In this document: positions 41,963 through 49,408 of the stretch, piece by piece | How positions within the stretch are numbered: position 1 is the stretch's first letter | How the letters are laid out: each line of letters starts with the position of its first letter | Assembly (NCBI GenBank): GCA_020635085.1 | Contig: JACKAL010000002.1 | Span: 186,001 to 250,000, forward strand | Reading direction: 5' to 3' | Length of the DNA: 64,000 nt | Source of the DNA: Pseudobdellovibrionaceae bacterium | GTDB lineage: Bacteria > Bdellovibrionota > Bdellovibrionia > Bdellovibrionales > JAGQZY01 | The notes under the pieces: model-generated | What the model was told of the DNA's origin: nothing | What the model saw: the letters and a program-made list of their open reading frames with translations, nothing else | Database searches by the model: none | Translations under genes and position numbers: made by a program

Positions 41963-44254
41963 TTAGGCCAGCTTGCGACCTAGACGAAAGCCTTGGTTGA
42001 GAAATAGCGAAAGGCAAAATATGTGGTAATCAGGCACGGCCTCTTCTTTTACATAAAGAAACTTGAATCCGCGTTTATAAAGACGCTCTATTTGTTTGGC
42101 AGACAAAGACCCGCCTCGACGAACGTAGGGGAGCATTTTTTCATTACGGGTTAGTAATAAGTACGCATCAAAATTAACTGGCATCTTCGGTGGCACCTCA
42201 TAAAGGTCAATGCGATGCATGGACTGTTCATCGTCCTTGCTTGTTTTGGGATAAATCGGATCTCGTTGCAAAAAGCAAATAAGGATTTTTTTTCCGCCCT
42301 TGCCCTCAAAGAAATAAAAGAATTGGCTGTTGCGCGCGGCCCATTCGCATACGTCCACCTCAAATGTTTCAACGTTGAGAGTTTCCCCAAGAGAGAATGT
42401 GGTCTGTTTCTTTTGCTTCATTTCGTTGACGAGCGCACCCTTAAAACCACTGATTTCTTCTGCCGTTGCGTAATCATTATCACTATTGGCAACAAGCAAT
42501 AGGCCCCTTTGGAAGGGGTTGTCGACGGGGATAATTGACACCTTCGTCGTCAGTCCAAATCCAGACCAACCCTCTTGTTTTGTAAAGTCTGACTCTCCTG
42601 CGGTCGCCACTGCCTCACGAAATGTTTTTCGATAACGAAGTTTTTCCATGGGTTCTATGGTGGCGGGCGCATCATGTGTCGATTTGGAAGATGGCTTTTT
42701 CTTTTTTTGTCTCTCTTGCTCAAGAGAGATTACTTTGGCGGGCGCGGCCTCTTGTTCTTTATCCTGTGGTTTTGTTTCTTGTGCCGTTTTCTTTTTTGCA
42801 ACCAACGACGATTCATGCTTTTTCTTTTTTGCTTCTTCCTGTGCCTGCTGAAACATTAGCTCCGCACCCTCTTGGTCTTGCGCCTGTTCATAGGTTGCTG
42901 GTGCTTTTTCTCGCCCCAACCCCTCTTCATAGGTTGCTGACGCCTTTTCTCGTGCGCGACCTTCTTGCATTATAACGCCACCATTGCCCTTTTTGTTATC
43001 CGCACTGGCGGTTGAGGAAACCGAGCCATGGCCTGCGTCCGCACCCGTATCAAAAAATAAACTTTGCATTTGGTCAATTTCATCATCTATCAGATCGTCC
43101 TCAGGTATATCCGAGTGCGTGGATATTGCTCCCTTTTCTATCTGAGTTGGTGATCCATTGTCTTTTTTTCGCTTGTCTATCTGGAGAACATTCCCCCCGC
43201 CCTTTTTGCCCTTCTCAAATCGTATTTTATTGTCTTGATTTTGTGAGTCTTGCTCTGGGGCATCAGCATCATTTTCCTTCTGGTGAGCTTTCTTATCGTC
43301 TGGTTTGCGAACTCCTAATAAGCCGCCACCATTATTTTTGGGCTTTGCTTTTTTGCTTGCTTCTCCTGTTGCTGATTCTCCCTTTGCGGACGGTGACTCT
43401 TTGTAAACTAGCTCTGTTTCCTCGCTTTTTGTTTTTCTGTTTTTGGATAGCGGCTCCGCTTGTGTGAACTTTGGGGTGGGCTTCGTGGATTTTTCTATTT
43501 CCGATTCCTCTGAAGCATTTTTGAGGGCCGCTGCCAACGCATCCATTTCATTAAACTCTAAAACAGACCCGGTGTCCTCATCCTCTTGGCTACCGCTATA
43601 GCTAACCGCCGTACCAACCTCCCCCTTAGAGGGCTGAGAGGAAACGACTTGTATTTTTCCGGCGCCTTCTTTTGTGTTCCTCACATTCGGGGCTGTCCTT
43701 GCTTTACTTCCCGCGCCCCTTACATGAACACCGTCCTCATCTGCCGCCGCATTGCTCATATCTTTTTTCTTTGAGCTCCGAATGATCATCGCACCGGCGT
43801 CTTCCTCTTCCATCGCATCTTTTCTCACGTTCATGCGGGCTAAGCGCTCTTGCTGTCTCTGTTTTTCTTTAACGAGATGGCCTATTTTCAACCAAATATT
43901 ATACGAGGTAACTGCGCCAGTAATTTGAAAACTAGCTCCTGTTTTCGCCACAGCCTTGGCCGTTGACATTTCGTTGTCTTCTCCAAACGCCAGTATAGAA
44001 ATTTGTGTGCGTGATTTTAAAACCTGTACTAAGCTAGATGCGCTGGCGTGGTTTACGCTGAGCCCAACGAGATCTAGCTGTTGTGTTGCGATCAATTGAA
44101 TAAGCTCTGCAGCGCTATGTGCAACATGAACATCTAACTCTTTGTCTTTTAGTGATTGTGCGATTTGAATAGAGTTCAAAGGATTATCAAATAAAAGTGC
44201 AATAGAGAATGTCGCGCCATGAGCCATGCATAGCTTATCGGTATTTGTTGTCAA
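41963..44254 (-). CDS. Large protein with pseudo-receiver N-terminus, low-complexity middle and HD-GYP-partner-like C-terminus
   Basis: Residues about 15-130 have the rhythm of a response-regulator receiver, but the strand that normally ends in the phosphorylated Asp reads LVGLSVNHA and the conserved Lys is missing, so it is a pseudo-receiver. Residues about 150-560 are charged low-complexity sequence rich in Lys, Glu, Asp and Ser. The last 200 residues are folded; the segment from VNFDAYLLLTR through RLYKRGFKFLYVKEE resembles the N-terminal module often found before HD-GYP c-di-GMP domains. The start is a TTG at 44254 or an ATG at 44227. It follows atpE on the same strand but across a strong hairpin. 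Confidence 0.72.
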   Translation of the reverse strand: MTTNTDKLCMAHGATFSIALLFDNPLNSIQIAQSLKDKELDVHVAHSAAELIQLIATQQLDLVGLSVNHASASSLVQVLKSRTQISILAFGEDNEMSTAKAVAKTGASFQITGAVTSYNIWLKIGHLVKEKQRQQERLARMNVRKDAMEEEDAGAMIIRSSKKKDMSNAAADEDGVHVRGAGSKARTAPNVRNTKEGAGKIQVVSSQPSKGEVGTAVSYSGSQEDEDTGSVLEFNEMDALAAALKNASEESEIEKSTKPTPKFTQAEPLSKNRKTKSEETELVYKESPSAKGESATGEASKKAKPKNNGGGLLGVRKPDDKKAHQKENDADAPEQDSQNQDNKIRFEKGKKGGGNVLQIDKRKKDNGSPTQIEKGAISTHSDIPEDDLIDDEIDQMQSLFFDTGADAGHGSVSSTASADNKKGNGGVIMQEGRAREKASATYEEGLGREKAPATYEQAQDQEGAELMFQQAQEEAKKKKHESSLVAKKKTAQETKPQDKEQEAAPAKVISLEQERQKKKKPSSKSTHDAPATIEPMEKLRYRKTFREAVATAGESDFTKQEGWSGFGLTTKVSIIPVDNPFQRGLLLVANSDNDYATAEEISGFKGALVNEMKQKKQTTFSLGETLNVETFEVDVCEWAARNSQFFYFFEGKGGKKILICFLQRDPIYPKTSKDDEQSMHRIDLYEVPPKMPVNFDAYLLLTRNEKMLPYVRRGGSLSAKQIERLYKRGFKFLYVKEEAVPDYHIFCLSLFLNQGFRLGRKLA

Positions 44255-44305
44255 AAACTTATATGCGTCTCAGAATGAGCCACGAAGATAATGCTGCGAC
44301 AACAG

Positions 44306-44326
44306 GCCCTAACTAAAAGCTAGGGC
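44306..44326 (-). terminator. Hairpin between atpE and the pseudo-receiver gene
   Basis: GCCCTA (44306-44311) and TAGGGC (44321-44326) pair, with further pairing inside (CT/AG) and outside (GCG-CAACA at 44296-44304 with TGTTGCGC after 44330). It lies just after the atpE stop on the minus strand. No T run follows, so it may be a weak terminator or an mRNA-stability hairpin. Confidence 0.45.
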
Positions 44327-44356
44327 TCGGTGTTGCGCTCGCTTGGGTAAATCTGC

Positions 44357-44743
44357 TTAGTGCGCGCCGAATGCTGTGGCAATCACTTGGCCGATTTGAT
44401 CTTTTAAAAAGAAGGCAATAAGGAACGCCAAAATTCCAAGAGCTTCCATGAACACAAGGCTCAGGATTAACGGAAGAAACATGTTTCCAGATGCCGACGG
44501 GTTGCGTGCAATTCCCTCAAGTGCTGAGGCTGCTGCTTTACCTTGGCCACTTGCTGCTCCAAAAGCCGCAAGACCAATTGCTAGCCCCGCGCCTAATGCT
44601 GCCAAGCCAAGAAATGTAAAGTTCATGTGGTGTCCGCCTCCAGCTGCTGGATGAGCTGCTACTGCGGCCGCTTCTTCTGCAATGGCCGGAAGTGCTGATA
44701 AAATTGTTACTAGAACGAGTGCTGTTTTCTTTGCGTTAATCAT
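44357..44743 (-). CDS. atpE: ATP synthase F0 subunit c with N-terminal signal-like extension
   Basis: Subunit c forms the proton-carrying ring. The c-ring hairpin occupies residues 40-128: helix 1 LGLAALGAGLAIGLAAFG, a polar loop with RNP (SALEGIARNPSA), and helix 2 with the ion-binding Glu in FMEALGIL. The residues that mark Na+ specificity after the Glu (Ser/Thr) are Ala-Leu here, favouring H+. The first 39 residues form an extra signal-peptide-like leader, backed by AGGGAGAC just before the ATG at 44743. An internal ATG at 44626 would give a standard 89-residue c subunit. Confidence 0.93.
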   Translation of the reverse strand: MINAKKTALVLVTILSALPAIAEEAAAVAAHPAAGGGHHMNFTFLGLAALGAGLAIGLAAFGAASGQGKAAASALEGIARNPSASGNMFLPLILSLVFMEALGILAFLIAFFLKDQIGQVIATAFGAH

Positions 44744-44779
44744 TTCTGTCTCCCTTTATGTTTTCCTATTTTAAATTTT

Positions 44780-45469
44780 TTAATGATCGTGTGCTTTTGC
44801 TAACATGACGTACACTAATGTGAGTAATGCAAAAACAAAAGCTTGTATCAAACTAACTATCAGGCCCATGGCGTAAAATGGAATCGGCACGCCAAAAGGC
44901 ACAAGTTGATGGAACACACTCAATACGGTGTGATCCGCAGTAATATTACCTGCCAAGCGCAGCCCGAGTGTTAGCGGACGAAACGCGTGAGAAATAAGCT
45001 CAATCGGCAAAATCAGCCATGCCAACCACCAAATGGGTCCAAAAAAGTGCTTGATATAATTAAGCCCCTCATACTTCAAGCCAATATAGTTATAATAAAC
45101 AAATGAGAACATGCCGATAGCAAAAGATGTATTGAGATTATCCGTTGCCGGAGTCATACCCGGAAGTAGACCAATGAGATTATTAATAAGTACGAATGTA
45201 AAAATAGACGCCGCAAGGGGCACATATTTTTCGCTTCCATCACCAATCACCTGTTCAGCCAATCCATAAAATGCTTCGGTAATAAGTTCGAAAACTCCGC
45301 GAATAGAAACGCGACGTGTTGGCTCTACAGCCACATCTCCACTGCTCAGTTGGAATCGAGCCACCGCACCCAAAACAAAAATAAGCATTGTGACAGCAAT
45401 CGCTGTGGCCACATGTACGTACTGGTGATCCAGCTGAAGCCCATACTGTAACCAATTAAAATGACCCAT
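44780..45469 (-). CDS. atpB: ATP synthase F0 subunit a
   Basis: Subunit a provides the two half channels beside the c ring. The essential Arg is in LGLRLAGNITADH at about residues 173-185. Other family segments include NNLIGLLPG at about 94 and the C-terminal ALLTLVYVMLAKAH. The 229-residue length is normal. It lies between the atpI-like gene and atpE. Genes for subunits b, delta, alpha, gamma, beta and epsilon are not in the window, so the F1 operon must be elsewhere. Confidence 0.94.
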   Translation of the reverse strand: MGHFNWLQYGLQLDHQYVHVATAIAVTMLIFVLGAVARFQLSSGDVAVEPTRRVSIRGVFELITEAFYGLAEQVIGDGSEKYVPLAASIFTFVLINNLIGLLPGMTPATDNLNTSFAIGMFSFVYYNYIGLKYEGLNYIKHFFGPIWWLAWLILPIELISHAFRPLTLGLRLAGNITADHTVLSVFHQLVPFGVPIPFYAMGLIVSLIQAFVFALLTLVYVMLAKAHDH

Positions 45470-45476
45470 TTAGCAC

Positions 45477-45824
45477 CTATCGCAATAGCCGCTTAAAAAG
45501 AGGGACCACGAATGCCGCAAGGATCAGTTCGGAAAAAATGCCCATAACTACCTTGAGAACTTCCGTAGAGGCCCACACGTAATAAACCGCTGATATTAAA
45601 ATCAGGTACTTTATTACAATCACTGGCAGTATCCAGGCAATGTTTTTTTTAGATAGAATTGCCGCGGTTATAATTGCGTAAAAGAGGATGTTAACACCCG
45701 AGAGAGCAACCCCAATTCCCACCTGTGTTGCGGCATGTAAATCGCTAAGCTTCCACGCGCTCATGATGATGAGTGTGCCTGTAAGGAGTGTGGCTAAAAG
45801 AACGGCCTTAAAGTCTCTTCTCAT
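45477..45824 (-). CDS. ATP synthase protein I-like membrane protein
   Basis: The 115-residue product has four membrane segments (about 10-27, 35-56, 62-82 and 86-108) and sits just before atpB, the standard place of atpI. AtpI-type proteins help assemble the c ring. Sequence identity in this family is low, so the call rests on topology and context. Confidence 0.75.
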   Translation of the reverse strand: MRRDFKAVLLATLLTGTLIIMSAWKLSDLHAATQVGIGVALSGVNILFYAIITAAILSKKNIAWILPVIVIKYLILISAVYYVWASTEVLKVVMGIFSELILAAFVVPLFKRLLR

Positions 45825-45833
45825 AGGCTTTTT

Positions 45834-46061
45834 TCACTTTGTATCATTGTGCCCGTCTGCTGTGGTTTGTAGGCGAGCCATGCGCCAGGTCCATCCCGAA
45901 AAACCAATAAAGCAACCAATCACCGCGCCCCACTCCCCCATATTCCAATAGCTTCCAATAGCTTTTCCCGCAAAAAGCCCCACAACTACAACGGCCACCA
46001 GCTCTATGCCGTAGGCAAAAGCCAGCGCTACCATTCTCTTGCCCGCTTTTCCTTCGCTCAT
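45834..46061 (-). CDS. AtpZ-like small membrane protein
   Basis: This 75-residue protein has two membrane segments, around residues 11-32 and 40-60, with GWTWRM at the end of the second. This is the form of AtpZ/AtpI-family proteins found at the head of atp operons. AtpZ with AtpI has been linked to Mg2+/Ca2+ handling and ATP synthase assembly. The start overlaps the stop of the TPR-like lipoprotein gene by 4 bases. Confidence 0.78.
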   Translation of the reverse strand: MSEGKAGKRMVALAFAYGIELVAVVVVGLFAGKAIGSYWNMGEWGAVIGCFIGFSGWTWRMARLQTTADGHNDTK

Positions 46062-46903
46062 CGCCTTCGGCTCCTTTGAAATTTAGCTAATCGGCGTAGC
46101 TGTTCCTTTTTTTGTTCTACGGGAGCGCCAGGGTTTTTAAGAGTTTCTAGTGCCGCGAGGGCATCTGCATAGCGCTCTTCGTGCTCAAAAAGAATCGAAC
46201 GATTCATCGCCACGTCCTTAATTTGCTCTTCGTTTAAATCGGGCATTTTGGCCGCGGCATCCATCATCTCTAACGCCCTCTTAGTATTTCCCGCGGCCTG
46301 ATATATGGTGGCCTGTAATAACAGTGCCGTGAGCCTTGTGGCCTCCGTTGTGGGTTTTTGTAGAAGCGCTATTATCTCTTGCTGGGCCTGATCTAGCTGA
46401 TTAATCGCATAGAGACAACGCGCCACCTCAAGCCGCACCTGCTGCTCGTCCACGGGCGTCAGCCTTCGGCTATTGAGCAAACGGTAATATGTGGCAATTG
46501 CCGTATCATAAAGATTTAGTATTTTATGTTCGATGTAAGCCTTGCGCTTTAATGCGTCCATAGACTCATGAAATGAGCCAATGTTGGCAATATAGTAATT
46601 TAAATAATAGACTGCTTTTTTATAGTCTTTTGTGTGTAAAAAGCTGAGCTCTTGAATCTTTTGTGCCGCAACCAAAACCTCGCCCTTATTTGCAGAGGTT
46701 TTAAACGCTTTTTCATAGTCGTAAATAGCCTCTGAGAACTCGCGGTTTTCTTCGTGATGAAGGGCTGAGTCTATAAGCGTTTCGCCCTGGCGCCGCACAC
46801 AAGAAAGTGTCATCACACAAATAATGGTCAGAAAAACGACCACCTGCTGTCTTGGTGGTTTTAAGTTCCCAATGCCGAACGGGGGTCTTTTGTTTTTTCT
46901 CAT
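46058..46903 (-). CDS. TPR-like putative lipoprotein between gyrA and the atp genes
   Basis: From an ATG at 46903 the 281-residue product has a basic N-terminus, a hydrophobic segment and a lipobox (TLSC) near residue 35. A helical repeat domain follows, with the pattern EAIYDYEKAF, KAVYYLNYYI and DTAIATYYRLL, typical of tetratricopeptide repeats. It probably assembles proteins in the envelope; the partner is unknown. The start is 13 bases after the gyrA stop; the open frame reaches 46996 but only inside gyrA. It overlaps atpZ by 4 bases. Confidence 0.77.
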   Translation of the reverse strand: MRKNKRPPFGIGNLKPPRQQVVVFLTIICVMTLSCVRRQGETLIDSALHHEENREFSEAIYDYEKAFKTSANKGEVLVAAQKIQELSFLHTKDYKKAVYYLNYYIANIGSFHESMDALKRKAYIEHKILNLYDTAIATYYRLLNSRRLTPVDEQQVRLEVARCLYAINQLDQAQQEIIALLQKPTTEATRLTALLLQATIYQAAGNTKRALEMMDAAAKMPDLNEEQIKDVAMNRSILFEHEERYADALAALETLKNPGAPVEQKKEQLRRLAKFQRSRRR

Positions 46904-46916
46904 CTTGCCTGTTGGT

Positions 46917-49397
46917 TTACTGAGCGCCGGAATCGTCCGCAACCCCTTCTGCTGTTTCGTCATCTTCGCTTTGCACAACCGCAACGCTGGTAACAAACTC
47001 CGTCTCCTTAAGGCTAATGAGGCGCACGCCTTGCGTGTTTCTACCTAAAACAGAAATGTCTTTGCAGGCCATGCGAATCGTTTGTCCTTGATCGGTGCTC
47101 ACCACAATGTCATCGGTGTCATTTACTCGACGACACGTGACAACCTGGCCAATTTTGTCAGAAGTTTTTTGCGTAATAATTCCCACACCACCTCGGTTCT
47201 GGCGACGGTACTCTGACATTTCGGCCCGCTTTCCATAGCCTCCTGCGGTTGCAATAAGAATGTTGGCGATGCCCTCTTTGGAAACCACTTCCATTCCCAC
47301 CACATGGTCTTCTTTAGACAATGAAATCCCTCTTACGCCGCGAGCTGTTCGCCCCATGGGTCGCACATCTTCTTCGTCAAAACGAATGGACATACCTTCT
47401 TGCGTACAAATAAAAACGTCTTGCTTGCCATCGCTGAGGCGTGCCGCCAAAAGGTCGTCTTCGATATCAATCGTAAGAGCGATAATTCCCGACGGTCGCG
47501 GATTTGAAAACGCACTCAGCGGTGTTTTTTTAATCGTTCCTTTTTTAGTAAGCATGATGACGTATTTGTCGTCTTCGAATGCCTCCACCGGAAGAATCGC
47601 GCGCACCTGCTCTTGTGGGCCGATTTCTACAACATTGTTGATTGATTTACCTTTTGATGTGCGCGTTCCCTGTGGAAGGCGGTATACTTTTGTCCAATAT
47701 ATTTTTCCATTACTGGTAAACACAAGTAACGTGGTCTTTGTGTTCGCAACAAACAGGTTGGTGACAAAATCTTCCTCTTGCGTGTCGGCGCCCTTAACGC
47801 CCTTTCCGCCACGACGCTGGGTTTTGTATTGATCCACCGGAATGCGCTTGATGTATCCCGCCTTAGTAATGCTTACTACAACCTTTTCTTGGGCAATCAA
47901 GTCTTCGTCTTCGATCTCCTGATCACCCTCCACAATTTGTGTGCGGCGTGGGTTATTGAATTTGCGCTTAATCTCAACAAGCTCATCTTTAATAATTCCA
48001 AATATTTTGGTTTCATCTCCGAGAACATCTTTGAGCCAAGCAATCAGCTTCATAATTTCAGCGAGTTCATCGGCAATTTTTTGGCTTTCTAATCCCGTGA
48101 GACGAGCAAGACGCATATCTAAAATAGCTTGTGCTTGCTTATCTGAAAACTCAAACTTCTGCATAAGCGCAAGCTTTGCCACCGAAGTCTCTTTAGAGTT
48201 TTTAATCGTTGCGACCACCTCATCAATGTGATCGATGGCTTTTTTAAGACCTTGTAAAATGTGGGCTCGCGCCTCTGATTTTTTAAGATCAAACACACAA
48301 CGCTTGATGACCACATCTTTACGGTGGTCAATAAATGCCTGTAGCGCTTCTTTTAAAGAAAAGACGCGCGGTCGGTTTTGTGCATCGAGCGCCAGCATGC
48401 GAATACCAAAGCTCACCTGCATTTGTGTGTATTTAAATAAACGGTTTAAAATAACGCTGGCGTTTTCGTTGCGCTTAAGTGTAATCACGATGCGCATTCC
48501 CTCGCGCGAAGATTCGTCGCGAATATCCGAGATGCCTTCAATTTTTTTATCTCGAACAAGGTCGGCAATGCTCTCAATTAAGCGCGCCTTGTTCACCTGG
48601 TAAGGAATTTCTGTGACGATGATTTCTTCGCGATCCTTATTGGGAACAATTTCTGCTACTGCTTTAATTGTGATAATCCCGTGACCTTTTTTATAGGCAG
48701 AAATAATTCCATTGCGGCCCGCGATCACCCCATGGGTGGGAAAGTCTGGGCCAGGAATAAGAGAAATAATTTCGTCATCCGTGGCTTGCGGATTATCAAT
48801 GAGTGTTACACAGCCCTCGATCACTTCACCCAAGTTATGAGGTGGAATATTGGTGGCCATGCCCACCGCAATTCCCGAGCTTCCATTTACCAAAAGGTTG
48901 GGGAACTTTGCTGGCAAAATAGCCGGCACCAAAAGGGAGTCATCGTAGTTGGGAACAAAGGGTACCGTTTCTTTTTCGATATCGGCCAGAAGCTCTTCAG
49001 CAAGATGGGTCATGCGCACTTCGGTATAACGTTGTGCTGCTGGGCTATCTCCGTCGATGGAGCCGAAGTTCCCCTGGCCATCAATCAGTGGGTAGCGTAA
49101 AGAAAACTCCTGGGCCATGCGCACCATCGTATCGTACGCCGCCACATCTCCGTGTGGATGATATTTACCAATCACATCTCCCACTATGCGCGCCGATTTT
49201 TTATACGGTTTATCGTGCGTGTTGTTCAACTCGTGCATTGCGAAGAGTACCCGGCGATGCACGGGCTTAAGACCATCGCGCACATCGGGAAGGGCGCGGC
49301 CCACAATCACACTCATTGAGTATTGTAGGTAGGCCTCTTTCATTTCTTGGTTAATATCGACTTGAGTTATGCCTTTTTGTGGTTCATTGGTTTCCAT
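46917..49397 (-). CDS. gyrA: DNA gyrase subunit A
   Basis: GyrA cuts and rejoins DNA to introduce negative supercoils. The active-site Tyr124 is in AAQRYTEVRM, and the CTD has the diagnostic GyrA box QRRGGKG, which separates it from ParC. Residues 81-90 read PHGDVAAYDT: the position equal to E. coli Ser83 is Val85, and Asp87 is conserved as Asp89. The 826-residue length is standard. It lies 11 bases after gyrB. Confidence 0.96.
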   Translation of the reverse strand: METNEPQKGITQVDINQEMKEAYLQYSMSVIVGRALPDVRDGLKPVHRRVLFAMHELNNTHDKPYKKSARIVGDVIGKYHPHGDVAAYDTMVRMAQEFSLRYPLIDGQGNFGSIDGDSPAAQRYTEVRMTHLAEELLADIEKETVPFVPNYDDSLLVPAILPAKFPNLLVNGSSGIAVGMATNIPPHNLGEVIEGCVTLIDNPQATDDEIISLIPGPDFPTHGVIAGRNGIISAYKKGHGIITIKAVAEIVPNKDREEIIVTEIPYQVNKARLIESIADLVRDKKIEGISDIRDESSREGMRIVITLKRNENASVILNRLFKYTQMQVSFGIRMLALDAQNRPRVFSLKEALQAFIDHRKDVVIKRCVFDLKKSEARAHILQGLKKAIDHIDEVVATIKNSKETSVAKLALMQKFEFSDKQAQAILDMRLARLTGLESQKIADELAEIMKLIAWLKDVLGDETKIFGIIKDELVEIKRKFNNPRRTQIVEGDQEIEDEDLIAQEKVVVSITKAGYIKRIPVDQYKTQRRGGKGVKGADTQEEDFVTNLFVANTKTTLLVFTSNGKIYWTKVYRLPQGTRTSKGKSINNVVEIGPQEQVRAILPVEAFEDDKYVIMLTKKGTIKKTPLSAFSNPRPSGIIALTIDIEDDLLAARLSDGKQDVFICTQEGMSIRFDEEDVRPMGRTARGVRGISLSKEDHVVGMEVVSKEGIANILIATAGGYGKRAEMSEYRRQNRGGVGIITQKTSDKIGQVVTCRRVNDTDDIVVSTDQGQTIRMACKDISVLGRNTQGVRLISLKETEFVTSVAVVQSEDDETAEGVADDSGAQ

Positions 49398-49408
49398 GCA
49401 CTTTGTCC

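Noticed and set aside
42622..42975. Hydrophobic plus-strand frame with many Phe and Leu, resembling a membrane protein
   Set aside because: It is the antisense of the Lys/Glu-rich low-complexity region of the pseudo-receiver protein, which gives hydrophobic codons on the opposite strand.
46904..46996. Upstream extension of the TPR-like lipoprotein gene into gyrA
   Set aside because: The extra 31 residues are only gyrA sequence in another frame; the ATG at 46903 gives a proper lipoprotein signal.
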